The notes: generated by a model from the sequence alone, not told the origin. A DNA stretch of 64,000 bases from Tritrichomonas musculus (GCA_039105265.1 JAPFFF010000033.1:434001-498000), one strand, 5' to 3'. Shown: positions 1 through 11,638, counted from the first letter of the stretch. Numbers and translations are program-made.

Positions 1-3000
1 TTTTACTAATACCAATAACAAATGCTTGCTCATCACCTTGGAGAACTTCAATGTCATCGAATGTATTGTCTTTGATGGCCGGTTGTTGTGTCAAATATGT
101 ATTACCGCCGTTTCCATCTTTGAAGAAAAGAATTGGACCTTCTCGACTTCCTGAGAAATGATTGTTGATTAATTCAAATTTATTAGAACCTTCTTTTCTA
201 CATTGAATACGAATAGTATTTTCATAACATTTGATGAATGAATTGTTTTCAATGAGAATGTTATCCATGAATGATGATATTCCTGAGCCTCCTTTGTCAG
301 ATGAACTGAATTCAATTAGACATCCTCGAATAATACAATGGCTTACTTCAGATTCAATACCAATGACATTGCCACCACCACTGCCGGTCGAGACTGCACC
401 ACAATCAAAAAATTGGCATCCATCGATTTCTGCTTCTTTGAAACGATTTAATGAAAGACTATTCTCCCATGGAGTTTCTTTTGTAGTTTTGTAACATCGT
501 GTGAATGAACAATTTCGAATAGTTATAGCACGGTTCGCTTGACTGATTTTGATTCCATTGCATGCTGTGTCAATATCATCAAATGTAATTACATTGTTTT
601 CAATGAGGATAGCATCAAGACCGTCTGGTGCTTCGTCTAAACTAACTTTAAGAACAAAATTATTATCTTGAGGTTTACCACAATTGTTGAATGTGTTGTC
701 TTCAATAATTAATGTTATAGATTTACAATCCTTAGAGATTTCAATGGTGGTGGATTCTTTGGAATCTCTGTTAGTACATTTATTGAAGATACAACTCGTC
801 ATACGGATTGTTTCAAGTGATACAGTTGGTGTAACAATGTTGATAACATTCGTCAAACATTCATCAAATTTGCATCCTTCAATTCGAAATGAATTATCTT
901 TGCTCGGTGATGTCTCTGCCATGTCATAGAATATGCTAGAGCGGAAATGTGAATTACTGAAATTGCTGTCTTTGATCATTATATTGCCAAAATTCAAAAG
1001 ATGAATGAATCCACATTGGTATTCATATGTTTCTTGGGTTTGTGAATCAAACTTAATTATGAATTCAGTGTCTGATATATCAATGTTTTGACTACGTGAT
1101 TTAATAGCATATTGTTTGTCTTTGATTTGTTTGAAATTAAGATTGTTGATGAATTTGCTGTTACCATTAATAGTAAGACGTCCTTCATTATTCTTAATAT
1201 AAATGGCCATACCTTCACTACAATAGTTTTCTGAAAATGTGCTTCCTGAAATTGTAACTTCACCTCGTTCAATAAATATGCTTCCTCCTTGACCTGGATT
1301 AATTCCTGATGTTCCCGATGATTTATCAATAGCTGAATTAGTTTTGAATTCACTATTCTCAATTTTGATATTTTGATGCGTGTTGATATAAAGTGAACCA
1401 AATGTTTCTGATGCTTCGTTGTTTTCAAATGTGCATCCATTGTATGTGATTTTAATGTTTTCAATTTTATTAGTAGTTCGCGATTCTTGATGATTATTTG
1501 TGAATTTGCATTCGGTATATTTAATGTGAAGTGCTGTTCCTGATGTTCTTCCTTCTTCTTCATAGATATCAAAACCAAAGTTAGTGAGATGTGTATGAAG
1601 ATTGTTAAATGTGTTGTTATAAAATTCAATTTCATTAATCGTTTTACTAATACCAATAACAAATGCTTGCTCATCACCTTGGAGAACTTCAATGTCATCG
1701 AATGTATTGTCTTTGATGGTCGGTGATTGTGTCAAATATGTATTACCGCCGTTTCCATCTTTGAAGAAAAGAATTGGACCTTCTCGACTTCCTGAGAAAT
1801 GATTGTTGATTAATTCAAATTGATTAGAACCTTCTTTTCTACATTGAATACGAATAGTATTTTCATAACATTTGATGAATGAATTGTTTTCAATGAGAAT
1901 GTTATCCATGAATGATGATATTCCTGAGCCTCCTTTGTCGGATGAACTGAATTCAATTAGACATCCTCGAATAATGCAGTGGCTTACTTCGGATTCAATA
2001 CCAATGACATTGCCACCACCACTGCCGGTCGAGACTGCACCACAATCAAAAAATTGGCATCCATCGATTTCTGCTTCTTTGAAACGATTTAATGAAAGAC
2101 TATTCTCCCATGGAGTTTCTTTTGTAGTTTTGTAACATCGTGTGAATGAACAATTTCGAATAGTTATAGCACGGTTCGCTTGACTGATTTTGATTCCATT
2201 GCATGCTGTGTCAATATCATCAAATGTAATTACATTGTTTTCAATGAGGATAGCATCAAGACCGTCTGGTGCTTCGTCTAAACTAACTTTAAGAACAAAA
2301 TTATTATCTTGAGGTTTACCACAATTGTTGAATGTGTTGTCTTCAATAATTAATGTTATAGATTTACAATCCTTAGAGATTTCAATGGTGGTGGATTCTT
2401 TGGAATCTCTGTTAGTACATTTATTGAAGATACAACTCGTCATACGGATTGTTTCAAGTGATACAGTTGGTGTAACAATGTTGATAACATTCGTCAAACA
2501 TTCATCAAATTTGCATCCTTCAATTCGAAATGAATTATCTTTGCTCGTCGATGTCTCTGTCATGTCATAGAATATGCTAGAGCGGAAATGTGAATTACTG
2601 AAATTGCTGTCTTTGATCATTATATTGCCAAAATTCAAAAGATGAATGAATCCACATTGGTATTCATATGTTTCTTGGGTTTGTGAATCAAACTTAATTA
2701 TGAATTCAGTGTCTGATATATCAATGTTTTGACTACGTGATTTAATAGCATATTGTTTGTCTTTGATTTGTTTGAAATTAAGATTGTTGATGAATTTGCT
2801 GTTATCATTAATAGTAAGACGTCCTTCATTATTCTTAATATAAATGGCCATACCTTCACTACAATAGTTTTCTGAAAATGTGCTTCCTGAAATTGTAACT
2901 TCACCTCGTTCAATAAATATGCTTCCTCCTTGACCTGGATTAATTCCTGATGTTCCCGATGATTTATCAATAGCTGAATTAGTTTTGAATTCACTATTCT

Positions 3001-5615
3001 CAATTTTGATATTTTGATGCGTGTTGATATAAAGTGAACCAAATGTTTCTGATGCTTCGTTGTTTTCAAATGTGCATCCATTGTATGTGATTTTAATGTT
3101 TTCAATTTTATTAGTAGTTCGCGATTCTTGATGATTATTTGTGAATTTGCATTCGGTATATTTAATGTGAAGTGCTGTTTCGGGTGTTCTTCCTTCTTCT
3201 TCATAGATATCAAAACCAAAGTTAGTGAGATGTGTATGAAGATTGTTAAATGTGTTGTTATAAAATTCAATTTCATTAATCGCTTTACTAATACCAATAA
3301 CAAATGCTTGCTCATCACTTTGGAGAACTTCAATGTCATCAAATGTATTGTCTTTGATGGCCGGTTGTTGTGTCAAATATGTATTACCGCCGTTTCCATC
3401 TTTGAAGAAAAGAATTGGACCTTCTCGACTTCCTGAGAAATGATTGTTGATTAATTCAAATTTATTAGAACCTTCTTTTCTACATTGAATACGAATAGTA
3501 TTTTCATAACATTTGATGAATGAATTGTTTTCAATGAGAATGTTATCCATGAATGATGATATTCCTGAGCCTCCTTTGTCGGATGAACTGAATTCAATTA
3601 GACATCCTCGAATAATGCAGTGGCTTACTTCGGATTCAATACCAATGACATTGCCACCACCACTGCCGGTCGAGACTGCACCACAATCAAAAAATTGGCA
3701 TCCATCGATTTCTGCTTCTTTGAAACGATTTAATGAAAGACTATTCTCCCATGGAGTTTCTTTTGTAGTTTTGTAACATCGTGTGAATGAACAATTTCGA
3801 ATAGTTATAGCACGGTTCGCTTGACTGATTTTGATTCCATTGCATGCTGTGTCAATATCATCAAATGTAATTACATTGTTTTCAATGAGGATAGCATCAA
3901 GACCGTCTGGTGCTTCGTCTAAACTAACTTTAAGAACAAAATTATTATCTTGAGGTTTACCACAATTGTTGAATGTGTTGTCTTCAATAATTAATGTTAT
4001 AGATTTACAATCCTTAGAGATTTCAATGGTGGTGGATTCTTTGGAATCTCTGTTAGTACATTTATTGAAGATACAACTCGTCATACGGATTGTTTCAAGT
4101 GATACAGTTGGTGTAACAATGTTGATAACATTCGTCAAACATTCATCAAATTTGCATCCTTCAATTCGAAATGAATTATCTTTGCTCGTCGATGTCTCTG
4201 TCATGTCATAGAATATGCTAGAGCGGAAATGTGAATTACTGAAATTGCTGTCTTTGATCATTATATTGCCAAAATTCAAAAGATGAATGAATCCACATTG
4301 GTATTCATATGTTTCTTGGGTTTGTGAATCAAACTTAATTATGAATTCAGTGTCTGATATATCAATGTTTTGACTACGTGATTTAATAGCATATTGTTTG
4401 TCTTTGATTTGTTTGAAATTAAGATTGTTGATGAATTTGCTGTTATCATTAATAGTAAGACGTCCTTCATTATTCTTAATATAAATGGCCATACCTTCAC
4501 TACAATAGTTTTCTGAAAATGTGCTTCCTGAAATTGTAACTTCACCTCGTTCAATAAATATGCTTCCTCCTTGACCTGGGATAATGGTAGGTGTTTCCGA
4601 TGATTTATCAATAGCTGAATTATTTTTGAATTCACTGTTCTCAATTTTGATATTTTGATGCGTGTTGATATGAAGTGAACCAAATGTTTCTGATGCTTCG
4701 TTGTTTTCAAACGTGCATCCATTGTATGTAATTTTAATGTTTTCAATTTTATTAGTAGTTCGCGATTCTTGATGATTATTTGTGAATTTGCATTCGGTAT
4801 ATTTAATGTGAAGTGCTGTTTCGGATGTTCTTCCTTCTTCTTCATAGATATTAAAACCAAAGTTAGTGAGATGTGTATGAAGATTGTTAAATGTGTTGTT
4901 ATAAAATTCAATTTCATCAATCGCTTTACTAATACCAATAACAAATGCTTGCTCATTACCTTGGAGAACTTCAATGTCATCGAATGTATTGTCTTTGATG
5001 GTCGGTGATTGTGTCAAATATGTATTACCGCCGTTTCCATCTTTGAAGAAAAGAATTGGACCTTCTCGACTTCCTGAGAAATGATTGTTGATTAATTCAA
5101 ATTTATTAGAACCTTCTTTTCTACATTGAATACGAATAGTATTTTCATAACATTTGATGAATGAATTGTTTTCAATGAGAATGTTATCCATGAATGATGA
5201 TATTCCTGAGCTTCCTTTGTCGGATGAACTGAATTCAATTAGACATCCTCGAATAATGCAGTGGCTTACTTCGGATTCAATACCAATGACATTGCCACCA
5301 CCACTGCCGGTCGAGACTGCACCACAATCAAAAAATTGGCATCCATCGATTTCTGCTTCTTTGAAACGATTTAATGAAAGACTATTCTCCCATGGAGTTT
5401 CTTTTGTAGTTTTGTAACATCGTGTGAATGAACAATTTCGAATAGTTATAGCACGGTTCGCTTGACTGATTTTGATTCCATTGCATGCTGTGCCAATATC
5501 ATCAAATGTAATTACATTGTTTTCAATGAGGATAGCATCAAGACCGTCTGGTGCCTCGTCTAAACTAACTTTAAGAACAAAATTATTATCTTGAGGTTTC
5601 CCACAATTATTGAAT
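1..5615 (-). repeat. 1,641-bp in-frame tandem repeat, about 3.4 copies
   Basis: The same sequence recurs with a constant 1,641-bp period: equivalent points lie at 231, 1872, 3513 and 5154. 1,641 is exactly 547 codons, so each unit adds 547 residues to the beta-helix protein without a frame change. Copies differ by scattered single bases and one small patch near 4580-4600. The array ends near 5615, where the sequence turns into non-repeated beta-helix coding DNA. It continues past the left edge, so the true copy number is unknown and could be compressed by assembly. Confidence 0.95.
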
Positions 5616-8506
5616 GTGTTATCTCTAATTGTCAATGGTATAGAATTGGCAGATGGATTAATGCCAATTGCTATTGATTCATGATTATCATCTTTTATGC
5701 ATTCATTAAACTCGTTATTTTCTATAGTAATGCCAATTGAGTAACCTTTTTGAATATCTAAGTAGCATCCTGAACCAACGCATTTATCAAAAATGCTATC
5801 TTTTATTACTAACATATCTTCTGCTGCTGGTTCTTTATTAAGAACATAATTAATTCCTGTTGATTTAGTTTTGTCAAAGAAACAATCAGTAAGTGTGCAT
5901 ATACCACAATTCCTGATCAACAGACCATTTCCAGAATTACTTTGTTCTTCAAATGAAACATTAATATTTCTTATTGTTACATGTGGGTAATTAAGTATAT
6001 TAAAGGCAAAACCATTTTGTCCACATTCGGTAAGATTAAGATCTTCTATGAAAACTTCAGGTTGTACTTCTTTAACATTCTTGCTTTGTCTGTTTCCTAT
6101 TATAGTAATTGCAGTTGACATTTGTCCTTTAGAAGAGCATTTATAGAACGCACAATTTCTAATTGTAATTGATTCAGATGAAATGATCTTAATTGCACCA
6201 ATTTGTGAATTTTCAAATGAAAATTCGACATTTTCAAATGAATATTGTTTCTGAACAACAAATAAATAATCTTCGCCTTCAGGTATTTTACAATCAATGA
6301 AACGTGAATTTGAGATTTTATTAGATGTAGTTGAATCATTTACATAAATTACTGGTAATTCACCTGAAAATTCACCATTTGATAATGCATGAATTCTACT
6401 AAATGAACTATCAAGTAATTCTGCTTGGTTCTTTTTAGTGTATAATAATGGATTGATACTTACTTCAGTTTCTGTGTAAATGAATTTGTTTTCATTAAGA
6501 ACTTTGTCATCTATGAAAATATCAGATTTAATAACTGACTTCATTGATGAAGATAATTCTTTATCATAATTATCAATGAATAGGTTGTCTTTAATTGTAA
6601 TTTCGGTGTTTTTATCATCACCTTTAATGTAAATGGCATAACCATCATATGCTTTATTTGAAGTAAAGTTGCATTCTTCAATTGCAATTTGTGCTATTTC
6701 ATTATTAAGCGGTGAATGCCTATTAATGAAAATTGCACCTCCTTTTCCTCTTGATGATGCAACATTATGATCAAATAAGCAACCTTTAAATTCAATTGAT
6801 TTTTGGGTTTCAATTGAAACAGCTCCTCCATTTCTGAATGCTTTATTATGTTTGAATGAGCAGTCAATAAATTCAATATTCATTGAATTAAATTGAGCAG
6901 TTTCTCCGTTCAAACTTGGTTTTTCTTGAGCTTCATTATTAATGAACTTGCATTTCATAAATGACAATGTTGAAACTCCATTGAAAAGCAACCCGAAAAC
7001 ATTATTAGAGTTCAATTTATTATCAATAAAAGTAACGTTAACTAGATCTAGTACGTTGATTTTGGCATTAATATATCCTAAACAACAGTTACTTCTTGAA
7101 TCAAGGACAATGTTTTTCATTATATTATTTTGAAAAACTAAAGTTGTTGTTCTTGATTGGGTATCAAAGCACTTACTTCCTGAAAAAGAGTCGAAAACAC
7201 AATCACTAACAATAAGTTCACATGTAAGATCAGATCTCTGCATAATTGATAAAGCAGGATTAGTGTGTGTATTTACAAATTGTACATTTTCGATCTCTGT
7301 TTTTCCACTGTTTTGCACTGAAATTCCACCACATTTTCTGCATTTATCATTTCGATTGAAACGAACAATAGAATCAAATATGAATAGTTCATTAGCTGAT
7401 GCTGAAGATATTGCATATCCTGAAGAACAACAATCAATGAATTTGCACTTTTCAATAATGGTCTTAGAATCACTAGATAAGGAAATTGAATCACCGCCTA
7501 ATGAACTAATATTATTAAACGTACATTCACTGATTTCAAGATGAACTAAACCTCTAAATGAAATAGCACTTAAACTATCGCCCGAATAATAAAAATGTTC
7601 AAAAATTGTTTTTTCAAATATTAACGTCAAGGCCAATTTTTCACCTTCAATGGTCAATCCAAGAGCACCATTTTCAATTGAATTGCTCTCAAAAAAGCTG
7701 AATTTGCATTCATTAAATGAAACTGTTGATTCTAAGAAATCATCTTGATATGTTATCATGAAAAAGTTTCCAAGTTTTTTATCATTTTTGCAGTTTTCAA
7801 AAGATGTTCTTAAAATTGAAAAAGAATAATTGAGCTGACTCATTGAAAAAGTGGATCCTTTTGATCCTGAACAGCCTATAAACGAACAGTCTGAGATTTG
7901 AAGAGGCATGCCCGAACCAGCAGAATTAAATAAAAGACCGCTTCCTGAAAAAGTGCCAACATTAGCGTTTTTAATGGTATTCTTCTTAAATATCGTATTT
8001 GCTGATCTTTCAAAATAAAAAGCTCGGCATGCATGAGTTTTATCAATGAAATTAACTTTATTATCTTGAATATTAGCGTAGTTTGAATCCGAATATAGAA
8101 TGTTTGATGAGGACACTGTAAGAAATGGATTATAGCTTTCTAATATGGAATTTGAACGCATTGATAAATTGCAATGAGCTCCTTTATGATAAATCATTGC
8201 TGAAGAAAAACCGCATTTGGCAAAAAGACATTTAATTATACCAAAATTAAGATTAGTTCCAATAATCATATATTTTGAGTTTGTTGATGCTGGATAAATA
8301 TTCATAAATCGAGTATCTTTGAAAGTAATATGCTGATTTTTAGAGTTTGTGCATTTATATAAAAATTTGTTATATTTCATTTCGGAAAAATCTTTATCAT
8401 TAAAATCCCTGCAAATATCATAGTCGTTGGCCTTGATATTTGATTGCCTTTGGCGATTTTCTGGATAATTGATTCTGAAAAGTATTAAAGAAAGTAAGAA
8501 AAGCAT
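1..8506 (-). CDS. giant secreted Pmp-like beta-helix surface protein (N-terminal 2,835 residues, C-terminus beyond window)
   Basis: The frame stays open from the ATG at 8506-8504 to the left edge, so the protein exceeds 2,835 residues and its stop is outside the window. It begins with a short hydrophobic signal-like stretch (MLFLLSLILF). The rest is built of short beta-helix turns with recurring CxF, FxxN (FDHN, FTSN, FKHN) and GGA[IV] motifs, for example GGAVSI and GGAIFI near residues 560-600. FxxN plus GGA[ILV] is the signature of chlamydial polymorphic outer membrane proteins and of the Pmp-like family known from Trichomonas. Residues from about 965 onward are a 547-residue tandem repeat. 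By family it is probably a cell-surface or secreted adhesin-like protein; ligand and membrane anchor cannot be seen. Long open frames on either strand inside the repeat are shadows. The family call is firm in fold, less so in function. Confidence 0.85.
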   Translation of the reverse strand, partial: MLFLLSLILFRINYPENRQRQSNIKANDYDICRDFNDKDFSEMKYNKFLYKCTNSKNQHITFKDTRFMNIYPASTNSKYMIIGTNLNFGIIKCLFAKCGFSSAMIYHKGAHCNLSMRSNSILESYNPFLTVSSSNILYSDSNYANIQDNKVNFIDKTHACRAFYFERSANTIFKKNTIKNANVGTFSGSGLLFNSAGSGMPLQISDCSFIGCSGSKGSTFSMSQLNYSFSILRTSFENCKNDKKLGNFFMITYQDDFLESTVSFNECKFSFFESNSIENGALGLTIEGEKLALTLIFEKTIFEHFYYSGDSLSAISFRGLVHLEISECTFNNISSLGGDSISLSSDSKTIIEKCKFIDCCSSGYAISSASANELFIFDSIVRFNRNDKCRKCGGISVQNSGKTEIENVQFVNTHTNPALSIMQRSDLTCELIVSDCVFDSFSGSKCFDTQSRTTTLVFQNNIMKNIVLDSRSNCCLGYINAKINVLDLVNVTFIDNKLNSNNVFGLLFNGVSTLSFMKCKFINNEAQEKPSLNGETAQFNSMNIEFIDCSFKHNKAFRNGGAVSIETQKSIEFKGCLFDHNVASSRGKGGAIFINRHSPLNNEIAQIAIEECNFTSNKAYDGYAIYIKGDDKNTEITIKDNLFIDNYDKELSSSMKSVIKSDIFIDDKVLNENKFIYTETEVSINPLLYTKKNQAELLDSSFSRIHALSNGEFSGELPVIYVNDSTTSNKISNSRFIDCKIPEGEDYLFVVQKQYSFENVEFSFENSQIGAIKIISSESITIRNCAFYKCSSKGQMSTAITIIGNRQSKNVKEVQPEVFIEDLNLTECGQNGFAFNILNYPHVTIRNINVSFEEQSNSGNGLLIRNCGICTLTDCFFDKTKSTGINYVLNKEPAAEDMLVIKDSIFDKCVGSGCYLDIQKGYSIGITIENNEFNECIKDDNHESIAIGINPSANSIPLTIRDNTFNNCGKPQDNNFVLKVSLDEAPDGLDAILIENNVITFDDIGTACNGIKISQANRAITIRNCSFTRCYKTTKETPWENSLSLNRFKEAEIDGCQFFDCGAVSTGSGGGNVIGIESEVSHCIIRGCLIEFSSSDKGSSGISSFMDNILIENNSFIKCYENTIRIQCRKEGSNKFELINNHFSGSREGPILFFKDGNGGNTYLTQSPTIKDNTFDDIEVLQGNEQAFVIGISKAIDEIEFYNNTFNNLHTHLTNFGFNIYEEEGRTSETALHIKYTECKFTNNHQESRTTNKIENIKITYNGCTFENNEASETFGSLHINTHQNIKIENSEFKNNSAIDKSSETPTIIPGQGGSIFIERGEVTISGSTFSENYCSEGMAIYIKNNEGRLTINDNSKFINNLNFKQIKDKQYAIKSRSQNIDISDTEFIIKFDSQTQETYEYQCGFIHLLNFGNIMIKDSNFSNSHFRSSIFYDMTETSTSKDNSFRIEGCKFDECLTNVINIVTPTVSLETIRMTSCIFNKCTNRDSKESTTIEISKDCKSITLIIEDNTFNNCGKPQDNNFVLKVSLDEAPDGLDAILIENNVITFDDIDTACNGIKISQANRAITIRNCSFTRCYKTTKETPWENSLSLNRFKEAEIDGCQFFDCGAVSTGSGGGNVIGIESEVSHCIIRGCLIEFSSSDKGGSGISSFMDNILIENNSFIKCYENTIRIQCRKEGSNKFELINNHFSGSREGPILFFKDGNGGNTYLTQQPAIKDNTFDDIEVLQSDEQAFVIGISKAINEIEFYNNTFNNLHTHLTNFGFDIYEEEGRTPETALHIKYTECKFTNNHQESRTTNKIENIKITYNGCTFENNEASETFGSLYINTHQNIKIENSEFKTNSAIDKSSGTSGINPGQGGSIFIERGEVTISGSTFSENYCSEGMAIYIKNNEGRLTINDNSKFINNLNFKQIKDKQYAIKSRSQNIDISDTEFIIKFDSQTQETYEYQCGFIHLLNFGNIMIKDSNFSNSHFRSSIFYDMTETSTSKDNSFRIEGCKFDECLTNVINIVTPTVSLETIRMTSCIFNKCTNRDSKESTTIEISKDCKSITLIIEDNTFNNCGKPQDNNFVLKVSLDEAPDGLDAILIENNVITFDDIDTACNGIKISQANRAITIRNCSFTRCYKTTKETPWENSLSLNRFKEAEIDGCQFFDCGAVSTGSGGGNVIGIESEVSHCIIRGCLIEFSSSDKGGSGISSFMDNILIENNSFIKCYENTIRIQCRKEGSNQFELINNHFSGSREGPILFFKDGNGGNTYLTQSPTIKDNTFDDIEVLQGDEQAFVIGISKTINEIEFYNNTFNNLHTHLTNFGFDIYEEEGRTSGTALHIKYTECKFTNNHQESRTTNKIENIKITYNGCTFENNEASETFGSLYINTHQNIKIENSEFKTNSAIDKSSGTSGINPGQGGSIFIERGEVTISGSTFSENYCSEGMAIYIKNNEGRLTINGNSKFINNLNFKQIKDKQYAIKSRSQNIDISDTEFIIKFDSQTQETYEYQCGFIHLLNFGNIMIKDSNFSNSHFRSSIFYDMAETSPSKDNSFRIEGCKFDECLTNVINIVTPTVSLETIRMTSCIFNKCTNRDSKESTTIEISKDCKSITLIIEDNTFNNCGKPQDNNFVLKVSLDEAPDGLDAILIENNVITFDDIDTACNGIKISQANRAITIRNCSFTRCYKTTKETPWENSLSLNRFKEAEIDGCQFFDCGAVSTGSGGGNVIGIESEVSHCIIRGCLIEFSSSDKGGSGISSFMDNILIENNSFIKCYENTIRIQCRKEGSNKFELINNHFSGSREGPILFFKDGNGGNTYLTQQPAIKDNTFDDIEVLQGDEQAFVIGISK

Positions 8507-8938
8507 CTTGATAAATATAAATTATTGATTTAAAAATATTAAATACATTTTTATATCAGAATAAAATTGTTTTTTTATATAAATAGATTAATTACAATAT
8601 TATATTGAATATTTATGATTCAAAATATTAAAATAATGGAAATAAACTAGAAAAATAGTAAAATAAATGCATTTTATTATTATTGTTTTTTTTTTTTATT
8701 TTCATTTAGAAATATTATTATTATCTTATTAAATATCAATAATTATTAGTATATAATTAATATTTTATCTTTAATATATTAATTTATATATAAATAGCGA
8801 TAATTTATTTTATTATACATTTAATGATGTAGATATTTATAAAAAATTTTAGATTTTCAACAATAAGAATATTTAAATTCAATATTTCAAAATTTCATAA
8901 ACTTGCTTTTCCTCAGAAATATATATTGAAATTTTATA

Positions 8939-9328
8939 CAGTAAGGTTGTAAAATTCAAAAACGTCTCAAAAGAGGAAAATCTACTTTTTCATAGAAAAC
9001 GATTAAAATGAATTTAAAATAAAAGTCAAAATAACGAATTTAATTCAAATTTGGATTTTCCTTTATATCGTTGCAAAAATAGAAAATCCACTTTTTGAAT
9101 GATGCTCATTTTTTCATATAGAGATAGGAAAGCACTATTTGATGAATATAATGTCGCAAACAGCTGTGTGGTAAACTTAATCATGGAAATATTATTTCTT
9201 AAAATGGTAGGTTTAAACAAGATTTTCTCTCTATTTCTTTATTTCTTTCATTTTTATTAATGAAAATTTTTTTCTCAAAAAGTCGATTTTCCTATTTTGA
9301 AACTTTTTCCAATTTTGAAACCTTACTG
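8939..9328. mobile_element. 390-bp mariner-type MITE with TA target duplication
   Basis: The ends are inverted copies of each other over about 55 bp: the left begins CAGTAAGGTT and the right ends AACCTTACTG, followed inward by matching AAAATT and AGGAAAATC blocks. Both ends are flanked by TA (8937-8938 and 9329-9330), the duplication made by Tc1/mariner transposases. The interior has no convincing coding capacity, so it is called a non-autonomous copy; the superfamily rests on the TA sites and the CAGT end. Confidence 0.75.
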
Positions 9329-9855
9329 TAGATAATTATTATTTCAATACCTTTAAAGGTATTCATAAAGAAATCTAGACTAATAATTATAATATAGTTT
9401 AAAATATATTTTATATATCGTATTAATAAGCTATAATACAAAGTATATAAAGTTTTATTTAGTTATTTTCAAGATACTAACATAAAAAAAATTTTTAAGA
9501 ATAATATTTATTCACAATTTTGAATAGGCTTAACAAAAGTTATATGATTTGAGATTAGAAATTATGTGGTTGTTGATTTATATATATCGAACTTTAATAT
9601 TTTTATTATAGTATTGACTATTAATAAATTAACAATTACATAATATAAAAATATATTTAATATAGGCGTTATTATATTATATTTCAAGATAATTTCAAAA
9701 TAACAAGAAAAAAAATTTATTTTTGAATACCGTCTTTTTTGTGTACTATTTCAAAAAAATTGTGAATATTTTATCAAAACGATCAAAAAAATTGAAAAAA
9801 AAGTGTTTCAAAAACTTATTTAAAATGATATTAAAATGAATAAAAACACATTATA

Positions 9856-10009
9856 AAGTCGGATTCAAAATGATTGGGACAACATTCTATTTTTTTCAAT
9901 GTTTCTCAGAAAAAAAATCATTCAGCTTGGGACAAATTGACCTAAAAGATTTATAAATTTGACCTTATCGTTTTCAAAAAGTTTGTCCCGAGCCTTTTGA
10001 ATCCGACTT
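9856..10009. mobile_element. 154-bp MITE with TA target duplication
   Basis: The left end AAGTCGGATTCAAAA is repeated inverted at the right end, and the match continues through a GGGACAA block, giving about 30 bp of terminal inverted repeat with a few differences. TA flanks both ends (9854-9855 and 10010-10011). It is too short to encode anything. The termini differ from those of the MITE at 8939, so it is a separate family, probably also mobilised by a mariner-type transposase. Confidence 0.7.
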
Positions 10010-10020
10010 TATTTAAAAAT

Positions 10021-10080
10021 AAAAAAAGCATAGCGATCAAAAATTCAGATTATTGAAATTTTAATCGCTATGCTTTTTTT
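10021..10080. repeat. 60-bp inverted repeat (17-bp perfect arms)
   Basis: The arms 10021-10037 and 10064-10080 are perfect reverse complements centred on GCATAGCGAT / ATCGCTATGC, with a 26-nt AT-rich spacer. It lies 11 bp from the MITE at 9856-10009. It could be a minute MITE, a decayed hairpin end or a transcript terminator for an unseen unit. No gene next to it favours the last option. Confidence 0.65.
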
Positions 10081-11325
10081 GAGAGGTATATTCTTTGGAA
10101 AAAGTTTGTAATGAATCAAAAATTGAATGCATATAGAAAAAAGAAAATGTCTATTTTGCTATATTTAAAAAGAAAATATTATTATTATAAATGATTTATT
10201 TTCATTAAATAAATATAAAATCGTATTTTTAAAATAAAGTCTTAACTTGGTAAAATGCAAGATTTATTTCAAATATATAAGAATAACTCAAAGAATCGAA
10301 TTAGTACAGAATGGATATATTTCCTTCTATTATTAACCTAACAATTGCAAAGTCACACACTAGTAATTTTAATTAGCACGTACAGATTTTAGGCCAAAAC
10401 ATGGCGGAAGGAATAAAATGATCGTATACAATTGTAGTAAAAAAATAATATATAACACATATAGTTACCTATATATAATACATATAGTTAAATAGTGTGT
10501 AACTTTGCATACTGTTGAAATAGTTATGAAATTAATTAATGAAAACGGTTATTTAATTTATGAATTAATATGTTATAGAAAAAGTGGCAATTTTATACAA
10601 AACAGTTTTGGAATCTATATTATAAAAAGGAGAAAGGAGAGACGGTTATGACAAAGATTTTTTTCGAGTTATTTTATATAAATATAAATATAATATTATA
10701 TATTGAATAATTCTTAATAAGAAACCAAAAAGAAATATCGTAGGGAAACAAAGATATTCACAAAATAACAATAAAAGTTATGAAAAAGTTAATAAATTGA
10801 ATTGTTAAGATAGATTTTTAATTCAATTTCTTGTAACATTTAGATATCAAAATTGTTACAAAGAATCTGTGCCAGCTGTATAATTATTTTTCATAGTTTA
10901 TAATTTTATCAATTTATTTTATATTGTATACAAACTATATCATGCGATATTATATAGAGTTTATAAAAATATAATAAGATAATAACATTTTATTTTTTTA
11001 AAAAATTGAATTAAAACTATATAAAATAATCTCTTTCATTTTTATTTTATCTTAACAAAAATGACATAAATCACTTTTTTTACTATTATATTTTTATATA
11101 ATGATATACTAAAATGTTATGCTTAATTATTTAGTATATTTTTTATAAATATTTTTTTCAAATCTAAAAAAAAATTAAAAGAGCTTACCCAGCCTGTTAA
11201 ATTGATTAAATATTGGATTTTTATATGATATATTTCAAATTTGAAGCCAAAATATAAGATATATTAGATTGAGGAAAAAGGCTAAAATAGCAAAGTAAAG
11301 GTGTGAAATATTACTTATTACTTAA

Positions 11326-11540
11326 GTACCATTTCAAACTTCCACCTGCAGCTATCGCAGTTTAGCTGCAGTTGGAACTAATTACGCGAATTAAACTTCC
11401 ACCTGCAGCTAAACTGCGATAGCTTCAGGTGGAAGTAATTACTTAAATGTACCATTTCAAACTTCCACCTGCAGCTATCGCAACTTAGTTGCAGTTGGAA
11501 CTAATTACGCGAATTAAACTTCCACCTGCAACTAAAAGTT
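11326..11540. repeat. 123-bp direct repeat containing 34-bp inverted repeats
   Basis: A unit beginning GTACCATTTCAAACTTCC starts at 11326 and again at 11449, a 123-bp step; the second copy is incomplete. Inside each unit CTTCCACCTGCAGCTATCG is followed by an inverted partner, and the CTGCAG-centred arms near 11338-11371 and 11403-11436 pair with only about one mismatch. The cluster is much more GC-rich than the surrounding DNA, which suggests an inserted element or a folded-back transposon end. Confidence 0.75.
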
Positions 11541-11638
11541 TTAAATATTTTTTTATTTATATTATTTTTCTTTTAGTTTTTATTTGTTCAAAATATTTTT
11601 TTTTTTTTTTACATTAATTTACATTATTTAACATAGGA

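Noticed and set aside
1057-4980. Repeated 213-214-codon open frames on the minus strand and 80-100-codon frames on the plus strand
   Set aside because: They recur with the 1,641-bp repeat and lie out of frame with the open beta-helix frame, which has the expected motifs; they are shadows.
9026-9220. 64-codon open frame inside the MITE
   Set aside because: No recognisable domain and it lies wholly inside a short non-autonomous element; chance frame.
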